Below are positions 17,961 through 26,095 of a stretch of DNA of 64,000 nucleotides, piece by piece (position 1 is the stretch's first letter; the number at the start of each line of letters is the position of its first letter). The notes below the pieces were generated by a model. That model was given only the letters and a program-made list of their open reading frames with translations, had not been told where the DNA came from and did not search any database. A program made the position numbers and the translations under genes. Origin of the DNA: Clostridium_AD sp050717635 (GTDB taxonomy: Bacteria; Bacillota; Clostridia; Clostridiales; Clostridiaceae); assembly GCF_050717635.1 (NCBI RefSeq), contig NZ_JBOITO010000029.1, positions 87,391 through 151,390 on the forward strand, written 5' to 3'.

Positions 17961-18797
17961 ATGAGTGAAAATAAAAATGAGAATAAAAAAGTTATAACAG
18001 ACGATAATAATGAAATTATAAATAAAATGTATTCAAATAACAACGCTTCAGATAATAACAATCCTAAAACCGAATATAGCAGTAGGACATCTAAGTTAAA
18101 AGATATTGACGAAAGCGAGAAATACATAAAAGAAATGCACCTGTTAGCAGACAAAAACGAATTTAAGAATAATGTAATTGTTTTAGCACTTGGTATAGTT
18201 GTAGTATCTATAATACTATTTTCTATAATCATGAACAGTTCTTTAATGAAACCCAAAACTGATGTAGTAGCTGACAAACAAACGAATAAAGAGGTAAGTG
18301 GAGAAGTAAACAAAACTACTGCTGATAGCGCATCTACTAATGCAGTTGAACAGGAATCCAATATTTATAAATATTTAGAATTAGAAAAAAATAGAATATC
18401 TGTGCTAGAAAACGCAGTCAAATTAAACAATGGAAAACAAACAGGCATTACAGTATATCTCTTATCTGAAATTTTAAGAGCTAACAACTATGATATCCCT
18501 AACAATACCTCTACAGTTAATGGTTTGTTGAAAAGATTAACTTCTATGGGATGGAAAAAAAATACTGACCTCAATGAACTCAAAAAAGGAGATATTTGTT
18601 TCACTACAGATTTACCAGAAGAACCAGGTAGCCCCTCACATACATATATATTTATGAATTGGGTAGAAGATGGTAAAACTGACTACGCAAATATAGTTGA
18701 TGGACAAATTCAAGAATTTGATAAACTGCTTCATGAACGAAGCATATCGATATTAACGCCGCAAAAAGATAAATTCAGTTTTTTTCTTAGAAAGTAA
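17961..18797 (+). CDS. Single-pass membrane protein with NlpC/P60-like extracellular part (tentative)
   Basis: 278 residues: a polar Asn/Lys-rich cytoplasmic N-terminus (1-70), one membrane helix (about 73-95), a Thr/Ser linker and a C-terminal domain (about 140-278) outside the cell. The domain has the order ITVYLLSEILRANNY, then LKKGDICFTTD and SHTYIFMNW, reminiscent of a papain-fold peptidase where a K-G-D-[IV] strand precedes a His strand, but the usual nucleophile Cys is not evident at the start. It could be an inactive or divergent peptidoglycan-binding relative. ATG follows GAGCAGGA. Confidence 0.55.
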   Translation: MSENKNENKKVITDDNNEIINKMYSNNNASDNNNPKTEYSSRTSKLKDIDESEKYIKEMHLLADKNEFKNNVIVLALGIVVVSIILFSIIMNSSLMKPKTDVVADKQTNKEVSGEVNKTTADSASTNAVEQESNIYKYLELEKNRISVLENAVKLNNGKQTGITVYLLSEILRANNYDIPNNTSTVNGLLKRLTSMGWKKNTDLNELKKGDICFTTDLPEEPGSPSHTYIFMNWVEDGKTDYANIVDGQIQEFDKLLHERSISILTPQKDKFSFFLRK

Positions 18798-18810
18798 ATA
18801 TTAATTTTAA

Positions 18811-18835
18811 AAAAGATAGCCAATGGCTATCTTTT
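18811..18835 (+). terminator. Intrinsic terminator
   Basis: AAAAGATAGCC, a three-base loop and the complement followed by a U tract, just past the membrane protein gene. Confidence 0.9.
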
Positions 18836-18952
18836 TTTTGTGAATTTATCATTATTAACTGGAATTATATAAGTATTTTTAGTAAACTAAAGATAAACAA
18901 AAATTAAAAAATTCATTATGACTTATGAAGGGAGGAAACCCATGAGAAATCA

Positions 18953-20197
18953 ATGAGAAATTCAAATATTCTAAAACCTTACTCCGGCTTGCCGAAAAGC
19001 ATTTATGTTATATTCTTTGCTCGGATTATTAACAGTATGGGAAGTTTTGTTCATCCGTTTCTAACATTATTTCTTACAAAAAGTTTAGGACTTGGAATAG
19101 AAACTGTTGGTTTATTTTTAATGATGGCTGCGGTTTCTTCTATACCTGGCGCACTGATAGGTGGAAAATTATCTGACCATATCGGAAGAAAAAAAGTGAT
19201 TATTATTTCCCAAGGTTTGGCTGCAATGTGTCTGATTCCTTGTGCATTCCTTGGAAAGTCTTTAATAGTACCTTACCTTTTAATTCTTTCATCTTTCTTC
19301 GGAGGTGCTGCACAACCACCAAATAGTGCCATGATGGCTGATTTAACAACAACAAAAAACAGAAAAGCAGCATACTCGCTTTTATACTTAGGTATTAATA
19401 TAGGTTTTTCACTTGGACCATTAATTGCAGGTTTTTTATACAATAATCACATGAAAATTTTATTTTTAGGAGATGCCGCTACAACTATACTATCATTAGT
19501 ACTAGTTGCTGTATTTGTAGAAGAAACCCTGCCAGATAAAGCAATCACATGTGATAAAGTCAGTACTGATTTCTATAGTGAAACAGAAAAGGCTCAAGAC
19601 GGTAGCTTGTTTAGCGTTCTTTTAAAAAGGCCTTATCTTGTAGCTTTTGCCATGGTTTCAATGATATATTCGTTTATGTATGCACAACATTGTTTCATTA
19701 TACCTATGCAAATGGATACGCTTTTTAGTAGCCGCGGTCCAAAACTTTATGGTTCTCTAATGGCAATCAATGGACTAGTAGTAGTTACTATGACAACAAT
19801 TATAACAGTTGTAACAAAAAAACTTAGACCTATACTTAATATAACCTTAGCAGGTCTATTTTTCTCTTTAGGTTTTGGAATGTTATTTTTAGCAAAAACC
19901 TATTTGGTCTTTATTATCTCTACAATAATATGGACAATAGGCGAAATACTATCTGCTACTAATTCCGGTGTATATATTGCCAATCATACACCAATGTCTC
20001 ATAGAGGTAGGTTTAATGCAGTCCTACCATTAATTACTGGTACAGGTTTTGCAGTTGGTCCCTTTATCATGGGTTTATTTATTAGAAATAGAGAAATAAA
20101 TTCCGCATGGATCCTCGTATTTTTCGTTGGCATCACAGCTTCTACACTTATGTATTTACTATATTTAAATGAAAAGAAAAAAGAAATTCAGAATTAA
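18953..20197 (+). CDS. MFS transporter, probable drug or metabolite exporter
   Basis: 414 residues, 12 membrane helices. The MFS loop 2-3 signature is G-G-K-L-S-D-H-I-G-R-K-K (about residues 62-73), and helix 5 carries NIGFSLGPLIAGF, a motif C-like stretch typical of antiporters (DHA1/MdtG type). Substrate unknown. The start region is duplicated: an upstream ATG at 18942 sits at the ideal distance from GGGAGG but opens only MRNQ-stop, and the TGA overlaps the ATG at 18953. Translation probably begins by re-initiation or with a long spacing. Monocistronic. Confidence 0.85.
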   Translation: MRNSNILKPYSGLPKSIYVIFFARIINSMGSFVHPFLTLFLTKSLGLGIETVGLFLMMAAVSSIPGALIGGKLSDHIGRKKVIIISQGLAAMCLIPCAFLGKSLIVPYLLILSSFFGGAAQPPNSAMMADLTTTKNRKAAYSLLYLGINIGFSLGPLIAGFLYNNHMKILFLGDAATTILSLVLVAVFVEETLPDKAITCDKVSTDFYSETEKAQDGSLFSVLLKRPYLVAFAMVSMIYSFMYAQHCFIIPMQMDTLFSSRGPKLYGSLMAINGLVVVTMTTIITVVTKKLRPILNITLAGLFFSLGFGMLFLAKTYLVFIISTIIWTIGEILSATNSGVYIANHTPMSHRGRFNAVLPLITGTGFAVGPFIMGLFIRNREINSAWILVFFVGITASTLMYLLYLNEKKKEIQN

Positions 20198-20230
20198 ACA
20201 ATCCCTAAGATAACCCTTGGGGATTTATTT

Positions 20231-20773
20231 TTATAATACTATTTCTTTTATAACAGTACCCTGTAGATCTTTTATTTGAAATAAATCATCCTTAAGTATT
20301 GCATATGAATTAGGGTAATTCTCCTTAGGTAGCGTTACAGATCCTGGATTTAGCACATATATTCCATTGTGTTTTTCAGCTACAGGAAGGTGTGTGTGCC
20401 CATGTATTAGTACATCATTGTCGCTTAAACTCGGCATATTATCCTCATTATAAATGTGCCCATGAGTCAAAAATAATCTTCTGTTATCAAATAATATTAT
20501 GGAATAATCCGACATCATTGGATATTCGATGAGCATTTGATCTACCTCACTATCACAATTCCCTCTGACAGCTATTATCTTATCTTTATACTCATTTAAG
20601 ATACTAGCTACCGCCTGCGGATTGTAATCCTTTGGTAATGGATTTCTTGGTCCATGATATAGTGCATCGCCTAAAAGTACTATGTAACTAGCTCCTTCTT
20701 CTTTATAACGCTCTAAAGCCTTTTCTAAAAAGAAAAGTGAACCATGGATATCTGAAATAAAAAATATTTTCAT
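20231..20773 (-). CDS. yfcE: YfcE-type metallophosphodiesterase
   Basis: 180 residues. The calcineurin-like metal ligands are visible in order: SDIHGS (7-12), LLGDALYHGP (33-42), VRGNCDSE (68-76), THGH (104-107) and HGHTHLP (123-130). YfcE proteins hydrolyse phosphodiester bonds of small substrates with a di-metal centre; the in vivo substrate is unclear. ATG follows AAAGGGG. It is 21 bp downstream of the S24 fusion gene on the same strand and is likely co-transcribed with it. Confidence 0.9.
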   Translation of the reverse strand: MKIFFISDIHGSLFFLEKALERYKEEGASYIVLLGDALYHGPRNPLPKDYNPQAVASILNEYKDKIIAVRGNCDSEVDQMLIEYPMMSDYSIILFDNRRLFLTHGHIYNEDNMPSLSDNDVLIHGHTHLPVAEKHNGIYVLNPGSVTLPKENYPNSYAILKDDLFQIKDLQGTVIKEIVL

Positions 20774-20794
20774 CTTTACGCGTCCCCTTTTAAA

Positions 20795-22252
20795 TTAATT
20801 TTTATGTTTTATAATTCCTACAGCTGTACCTATAATATATGTATCTTCACTATCTATTACAATAGGCTTATATTTTTCATTTGCTGGCATAAGTAATATT
20901 TTATCTTTTTTTATTAAAAGCCTCTTTAAAGTTGCATTTCCACCTATATCAACCGCTACAATATCATTATTATTTGCAGCGTGCTCATGTCTTATTATTA
21001 CATAATCTCCATGATTAATATTTGCTCCAATCATACTATCTCCTTTAACCTTTAAAATAAATGAATTTTTCACTCCTTTTAACCAATACTTTGGAATGTA
21101 AAAATTACCTTCTACTTCAGAATTGATGAGTATAGGTTCTCCTGCTGCTATATCGCTATATACTGGTAATTCTAATAATTCCTCATTTAGATATTCATAT
21201 CCTTCTTTTCCATCGCTTACTAAAATATCTGAGATCCTACTATAATCCCTCATGAATTCATATGCTCTGCCATGTCTTATATCACAAAATTGAAAGTTTT
21301 CAAATGAGTTAACAACTTGTGTTTTATATTTACTTTTAAAGAAATATGATTTTGATTTCTCTCCTAGTGGTTTAGTATTAACTCTTTTACCTTTTACCAT
21401 CCATGAGTTACTCTTATGAGATTTATCCAAATCAACAAGGAACATAATGCTAGAATAAGGTTTTTCATTAGATAATTCCTTAATAAATTCTATCTGTATT
21501 TTAGTTAAATTGTTACTTTTATGGCTTATAATATGGCAATACTTGTCCACTTTAATGGTCCTTGCCATTTGAAGAGCATATAAATTAATATCTTCTTTAT
21601 CAACTAAATTCAATGATCTAAGTTTTGCATTATACTTAAGCATAATTTCAAATATTGCTCTTCTAGAAGTGGAATTTTTATTGATTCTTTGAGGGCCCTG
21701 ACCTTTAACACATTTTCTTCCTGTTCTAGTTGACTCTAAATATAAATCTATTTCTAAGTAATTACAGCTTTTTATCCACTTTACTTCTTCAATAAAAAAT
21801 CTAACATAATCAGTGCGAAGTATCCTTAGCTTCGGATAAATATCTTTAATCTGAAGTATACAACTTTCAATGATGCTAGTTTTTTTAGCATTATCCGAAA
21901 TTAATTTATATTCTAATTTATATTTATTTATATATTCCAAAAAATATTTTTGTAAAATACTTTCTAATGTAACCACATGAAAGTTTCTCTCACTATTAGA
22001 AAATAAGCTTAAATACTCTAATCTAGTTTCCACTTCTGCTACGTTATATATGTTTTTAATATAATCTATATCTTCATTCTTTGACGCTAACATCAATATT
22101 TTATCATCTTTATATAAGCAATAGTGATTTTTCAAATAAAGACTTCTATAAATGGCTGCCGTCGTTTTGCCTGAATTTTGCATACCTCTAATCAAACTAT
22201 ACCTTGAGGGTTTGCTATGTATTAATTTTTGTTGCTCTAAACACAATTCCAT
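20795..22252 (-). CDS. UvrD-like ATPase fused to a LexA-type S24 autoprotease
   Basis: 485 residues. The N-terminal region begins with an EQQKLI motif and a Walker A GMQNSGKTT (23-31), like the first part of UvrD/Rep helicases, but later helicase motifs are weak or missing. The C-terminal 124 residues are a LexA/UmuD-type S24 domain: cleavage dipeptide Ala370-Gly371 in SDIAAGEP, nucleophile Ser406 in GDSM, general base Lys443 in ATLKRL. There is no N-terminal LexA winged helix. RecA-stimulated self-cleavage is expected from the family; what cleavage releases is unknown. ATG follows AGAGGTGA. Its upstream region carries the palindrome described at 22274. Confidence 0.85.
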   Translation of the reverse strand: MELCLEQQKLIHSKPSRYSLIRGMQNSGKTTAAIYRSLYLKNHYCLYKDDKILMLASKNEDIDYIKNIYNVAEVETRLEYLSLFSNSERNFHVVTLESILQKYFLEYINKYKLEYKLISDNAKKTSIIESCILQIKDIYPKLRILRTDYVRFFIEEVKWIKSCNYLEIDLYLESTRTGRKCVKGQGPQRINKNSTSRRAIFEIMLKYNAKLRSLNLVDKEDINLYALQMARTIKVDKYCHIISHKSNNLTKIQIEFIKELSNEKPYSSIMFLVDLDKSHKSNSWMVKGKRVNTKPLGEKSKSYFFKSKYKTQVVNSFENFQFCDIRHGRAYEFMRDYSRISDILVSDGKEGYEYLNEELLELPVYSDIAAGEPILINSEVEGNFYIPKYWLKGVKNSFILKVKGDSMIGANINHGDYVIIRHEHAANNNDIVAVDIGGNATLKRLLIKKDKILLMPANEKYKPIVIDSEDTYIIGTAVGIIKHKN

Positions 22253-22273
22253 TTAATCACCTCTACTTTAGAC

Positions 22274-22286
22274 ATACTATTAGTAT
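22274..22286. promoter_or_regulatory. ATACT-N3-AGTAT palindrome near the S24 fusion start
   Basis: ATACTATTAGTAT lies 22 bp upstream of the S24 gene start and is the fifth copy of the dyad arrayed at 22402-22465. Its place next to a start suggests autoregulation; the binding protein is unknown. Confidence 0.6.
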
Positions 22287-22401
22287 ACAGTACAATAAGG
22301 CCCATAGTAAAATTTTTATTTAAAAAGCATTATAATGTCTTCATAAAAATTACCAAGATCTAATCTATTCATTTTTTCGTATCTATAAATAAATACTGAG
22401 C

Positions 22402-22465
22402 ATACTAAGAGTATGAGTATACTAAAAGTATAAGTATACTAAAAGTATACTTATACTAAATGTAT
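22402..22465. repeat. Four 13-bp palindromes at exact 17-bp spacing (operator array)
   Basis: Copies begin at 22402, 22419, 22436 and 22453: ATACTAAGAGTAT, ATACTAAAAGTAT twice, and ATACTAAATGTAT (one change). Arms ATACT/AGTAT flank three bases. The array ends 48 bp before the pdaA start and lies in the divergent region with the S24 fusion gene. Identical spacing implies cooperative binding of one regulator. Confidence 0.75.
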
Positions 22466-22512
22466 GAACATAACCTTGTATTTCAGAAATAGATTAAATC
22501 GAGGTGATCAAT

Positions 22513-23412
22513 GTGAAATCAAAGCTTTTGTGTTTAATTATTTCCTCTCTACTTAGCATCAACTGTTTTTCAAGTGTTGTTTATAGCAGCGAGTTAAGAA
22601 ATAATTCCATCAAAAACTCTAACAATGAAATTCTAAAAGCACCCACTTTATTAGATTTTTTTAAAAATGTATTTATTCCTACTGAGTCTACTAATACATT
22701 AAGTACTAAGGAATATAATTGGTATTTTCAGCCCCGTAATGACAACCAGCCACCTGAAGGACCAAAAGAAACTCGTGAACTTATATCAAAATATAAGTGT
22801 TATTATTTAGGAGATACATCAAAAAAAGTATTATATCTAACTTTTGATGAGGGTTACGAAGCAGGATATACCGCTCCAATTTTAGATGTTTTAAAGAAAC
22901 ATAATGTAAAAGCAGCCTTTTTCGTAGTAAAGCCCTATATAACTTCTAACCCAGAATTAATTAAAAGAATGGTGGCTGAAGGCCACCTGGTATGTAATCA
23001 TAGTGCCCGGCATCCTTCAATGGCATCTATAAAAGATGAAACAAAATTCAGAAGTGAATTATCCGATGTAGAAGTAGCCTTTGAAAATGTTACTGGGAAA
23101 AAAATATCTAAATATTTTAGACCTCCAATGGGTAAGTATAGTGAGTTGTCCTTACAATACACTCAAAACTATGGATATAAAACTATATTTTGGAGTTTTG
23201 CTTATATGGATTGGCTTACTAATAAACAACCTTCTCATGAAATGGCAAAAAATAAAATTTTGCAAAGAACTCACAATGGTGGAATTATGCTACTACATGC
23301 AGTATCTAAAACAAATGCAGAGATATTAGACGATGTAATTACTCAGTGGAAAAGCCAAGGTTATGTGCTAAAAACAATAGATGATTTACCTTCTAACATT
23401 AATCAGAACTAA
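22513..23412 (+). CDS. pdaA: PdaA-type polysaccharide deacetylase
   Basis: 299 residues. A signal peptide (KLLCLIISSLLSINCFSSVVYS) precedes a NodB-homology domain. Motifs: YLTFDEGYE (motif 1; PdaA has FDNGYE), CNHSARHPSM (metal-binding His pair), FRPPMGKYSE, and LLHAVSKTNAEIL. PdaA removes the acetyl group from muramic acid to make the delta-lactam of spore cortex, so it acts outside the membrane. The GTG at 22513 is chosen because GAGGTGAT lies five bases upstream; the GTG at 22504 is inside that site. The operator array precedes it. Confidence 0.88.
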   Translation: MKSKLLCLIISSLLSINCFSSVVYSSELRNNSIKNSNNEILKAPTLLDFFKNVFIPTESTNTLSTKEYNWYFQPRNDNQPPEGPKETRELISKYKCYYLGDTSKKVLYLTFDEGYEAGYTAPILDVLKKHNVKAAFFVVKPYITSNPELIKRMVAEGHLVCNHSARHPSMASIKDETKFRSELSDVEVAFENVTGKKISKYFRPPMGKYSELSLQYTQNYGYKTIFWSFAYMDWLTNKQPSHEMAKNKILQRTHNGGIMLLHAVSKTNAEILDDVITQWKSQGYVLKTIDDLPSNINQN

Positions 23413-23433
23413 AGGTATAGATGCTTTAATATT

Positions 23434-23469
23434 CAAAAAAACCTATCTGTATACAGATAGGTTTTTTTG
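23434..23469. terminator. Bidirectional intrinsic terminator
   Basis: A perfect 36-bp palindrome centred on TGTATACA with A and T runs as outer arms, between convergent pdaA and the DUF4003 gene. Confidence 0.9.
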
Positions 23470-23492
23470 AGTTATATCTTTTGAATTTATTA

Positions 23493-24491
23493 TTAAGATG
23501 ATGAAGCTGCAGATGATATAGCCACTGTGCTACTAGCTGCTGCTATGATAGCCACTGTTTGTGCCGCAATTAAAGATTCAATAGAAATTCCAATAGCTGT
23601 TTGAATAAGATCCTTTTGACTTTTCATATTCTCAATATATACATCACAAGTCAAAGCAGCCGCCGTATATAAATGGGTTTCTTTCGTTAACCATTTATAT
23701 TTTTTAGTTGACTTAAGAACTTTTACAACTTCAATAACTTGATCTACTGCCTCATACCCATCTTCTCCAAGTATAGATAAGAACCCAATTACACCATACC
23801 CACTAGAATAAACCTTCATACTATTATCTTTTAACCTATCAAATATTTCCTTGCACCTTAAAACTTTAGTTTTATTATCTTCTTTGCGAAATCCTAATAT
23901 ATGAGATAAAAATTGAAGCCCATTATTTTTATGGAACCCATTTTCAGTTAGTAGGTTATAACATTCTTCCATATTCTCTATAATACTATTAACAGAAGCA
24001 TCAGAATTTGCTAAAAGTATAGAAAGTGGGTAATCATCTCCTCCCGTTAACCAGAAATGATTTTTTTTCATATCACTATATATATCTAACGCTTTATCTA
24101 TTCTTGTGGGAACAGCTTCTTCATTACAGCTAGCCAAAAGAGCATAACTCGCTATTGGTAAATACATATTGTTCTTAAAACCTGCTTGTTTCATCCTTTT
24201 ATCATAACTTAGTATTTTATCAAATTCCTGTTTTGGATTATCATATTTACCTGCTAATAATGCTGACAAGATAATCTTAGAAATCCCTCTATAGTTAGAA
24301 AATACCCCCGTAGTTTTCTTCATATAAGACCTTACATCTTGGATCTGTTCTTTATCAAAGTCTCTGTTATTTAATGTATAAGTTAATGCAGTAAAATGGT
24401 TAGTCAAAGATCCCTCCCATTTATAACCGCTAGATACCTCCTGAAATAAATCTATCAGTCTGTCTAGTTTTTCTTTTATAAGTTTTTCCAT
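23493..24491 (-). CDS. DUF4003 family protein
   Basis: 332 residues, almost entirely helical, matching DUF4003: an N-terminal WEGSLTNHFTAL block, SKIILSALLAG, LPIASYALLAS and the central HFWLTGGDDYPLSILLA signature near residue 155, then GLQFLSHIL. The C-terminus is a run of Ala/Ser/Ile that looks like a hydrophobic low-complexity tail. The family is common in Firmicutes with no known reaction. ATG follows CAGGGGGC. Single gene or first of the minus-strand group. Confidence 0.8.
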   Translation of the reverse strand: MEKLIKEKLDRLIDLFQEVSSGYKWEGSLTNHFTALTYTLNNRDFDKEQIQDVRSYMKKTTGVFSNYRGISKIILSALLAGKYDNPKQEFDKILSYDKRMKQAGFKNNMYLPIASYALLASCNEEAVPTRIDKALDIYSDMKKNHFWLTGGDDYPLSILLANSDASVNSIIENMEECYNLLTENGFHKNNGLQFLSHILGFRKEDNKTKVLRCKEIFDRLKDNSMKVYSSGYGVIGFLSILGEDGYEAVDQVIEVVKVLKSTKKYKWLTKETHLYTAAALTCDVYIENMKSQKDLIQTAIGISIESLIAAQTVAIIAAASSTVAISSAASSS

Positions 24492-24521
24492 AAAAAATAG
24501 CCCCCTGTAATGAGTATATAT

Positions 24522-24968
24522 TTAAAGCTTTTTATATAACATTTCTATATGTGGAATACCATCTTCCAAATAACCTTCTGAAACTTTAACAAACCCAAAA
24601 CTGCTGTAAAAATCCAGCAAATATTCCTGTCCTGATATTCTAATTTCATTCTCATTTAAATAGTGCTCGATAAATTCTATTGCTCTTAGCATCATTTGTT
24701 TTGCAAAGCCTCTCCCACGATATTTTTTGTTAGCTAAGACCCTTCCTATAGAAATCTCATTATAAGTAACACCTTTTTCTAAAATTCTTAAGTATACAAG
24801 GATTTCGCCGTTCTGTTCTGCAAATAAATGATATGATTTTTTGTCTTTGCCATCACAATCTTCATAAATACATTCTTGCTCTACAACAAACACTTCGCTT
24901 CTAAGTTTTAAAATTTCATATAGTTCATCACTACTTAGTTCATTGAATTTTTTAATTATCCAGTTCAT
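24522..24968 (-). CDS. elaA: ElaA-type GNAT N-acetyltransferase
   Basis: 148 residues of the ElaA branch of GNAT proteins: LYEILKLRSEVFVVEQECIY near the N-terminus, then the acetyl-CoA-binding motif A, SIGRVLANKKYRGRGFAKQM (about 72-91), and QEYLLDFYSSFGF near the end. It transfers acetyl from acetyl-CoA; substrate unknown. ATG follows AAAAGGAG. Located 28 bp from the TraX-like gene and 30 bp from DUF4003 in one minus-strand run. Confidence 0.85.
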   Translation of the reverse strand: MNWIIKKFNELSSDELYEILKLRSEVFVVEQECIYEDCDGKDKKSYHLFAEQNGEILVYLRILEKGVTYNEISIGRVLANKKYRGRGFAKQMMLRAIEFIEHYLNENEIRISGQEYLLDFYSSFGFVKVSEGYLEDGIPHIEMLYKKL

Positions 24969-24996
24969 AACTCTATACTCCTTTTCGCAATTTGTT

Positions 24997-25728
24997 TTAC
25001 ATAAATATTTTTATAAGTCCTAATATAAGTAAATGCAATGGATAAAAAGCATAAAAGAAGTATTTTAAATTTTTACCCTTCTCATTGTTATACTTAAAAA
25101 TAAAAACCAATGCCAGTAACGATAAAGCTTGCCCAAACCAAGCTAATTCTAACGTTATACCTGGAAATTTGTACACATAAATTAAGATTTGTGATGCATC
25201 AAATAATATATATACAAGGGTTTGAGATATAACAGTTTTAATTTTATTATCCTTAAAAATATAAAACGCTAAAATCATTGCGACCCCATACATATTATAA
25301 TCTGTATGTAACACTTTAGATGTAATAGCTAATGCTAATACAGTTATTACTCTAGCAATTTCTGATTCTTCTTTATCCCATATACGTATTGCTAGAAGTC
25401 CAAGTGCTAAAGTAAAGAAAATATTCAAATGTGGATTTGGACCACCTACAACAAAACTTAAAAAATCTGACAAGTTAAGTATATTAAACTGTTCGCCAAA
25501 AGCTAATGAAAACGGTAATTGGGACAAAGCTGCAAATATCATAAGTCTAGTTAAATATTTTGAAAAAGAATTCGTTTTAGTATACCCTACAACAATTAAA
25601 TAGGCAAATATAGGAAACGATAATCTTCCTATAAGTCTTAAAATTGTAACCTCAGGGAAAATCACTGCCCCCGTGTGGTCAATTAACATTAATAAAATTG
25701 CAATAACTTTTAACATACTGGTTGTCAT
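24997..25728 (-). CDS. TraX family membrane protein
   Basis: 243 residues, about eight membrane helices. The N-terminus LKVIAILLMLIDHTGAV and IGRLSFPIFAYLIVVGY are the TraX family signature; the C-terminal part is YAFYPLHLLILGLI. TraX acetylates F-pilin in enterobacteria, but clostridial members lie outside conjugation loci and probably act as membrane acyltransferases on other targets. No conjugation gene is nearby. ATG follows GGGGGGATC. Confidence 0.88.
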   Translation of the reverse strand: MTTSMLKVIAILLMLIDHTGAVIFPEVTILRLIGRLSFPIFAYLIVVGYTKTNSFSKYLTRLMIFAALSQLPFSLAFGEQFNILNLSDFLSFVVGGPNPHLNIFFTLALGLLAIRIWDKEESEIARVITVLALAITSKVLHTDYNMYGVAMILAFYIFKDNKIKTVISQTLVYILFDASQILIYVYKFPGITLELAWFGQALSLLALVFIFKYNNEKGKNLKYFFYAFYPLHLLILGLIKIFM

Positions 25729-25836
25729 GAAGATCCCCCCAAAAAAACTTATATATTGTTATAACTTTATTTATAAATTATACCATCTATCTATTATTGT
25801 TGCATCACTTGGTTTTTCATTTTTATAATATTAATT

Positions 25837-25885
25837 AAAGTAAATAAATTCCTGAACTCTGTGAGTTCAGGAATTTATTTACTTT
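25837..25885. terminator. Long perfect hairpin terminator overlapping a tiny gene's stop
   Basis: 23-bp perfect arms with a three-base loop. The right arm covers the last codons and stop of the Lys-rich small gene at 25879. Confidence 0.85.
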
Positions 25886-25974
25886 TTAGGTCCCTTATTT
25901 TTTTGATTCTTTTTATCTTTTTTCTTACCATTATCTTTAGTTGAAGTACCTTTACTTTTACCCTTATCTGGCAT
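25879..25974 (-). CDS. 31-residue lysine-rich protein
   Basis: ATG at 25974 with CAGGGGGG nine bases upstream opens 31 codons ending in TAA inside the following terminator. The product is MPDKGKSKGTSTKDNGKKKD followed by KKNQKNKGPKK: 14 Lys, disordered and strongly basic. Good ribosome site and dedicated terminator argue that it is expressed. Such short basic peptides could bind nucleic acid or ribosomes; no function is assigned. Confidence 0.6.
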   Translation of the reverse strand: MPDKGKSKGTSTKDNGKKKDKKNQKNKGPKK

Positions 25975-26095
25975 AATATATACCCCCCTGTTTTTGATAT
26001 ATCATATAAGAGTATTATAATTAATTTTTACATTAATGTCAATATTTATAATACTATTTTATATGCTATGTAATAGCGATTAATATTATGTTTTT

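Noticed and set aside
22402..22465. Regular 17-bp repeats could be read as a tiny CRISPR array
   Set aside because: Units are dyads with four-base gaps and no unique spacers, and no cas genes are present; they fit operators.
24997..25728. TraX-like gene as a sign of a conjugative element
   Set aside because: No relaxase, coupling protein, integrase or attachment repeats are in the window; chromosomal TraX-like genes are common in clostridia.
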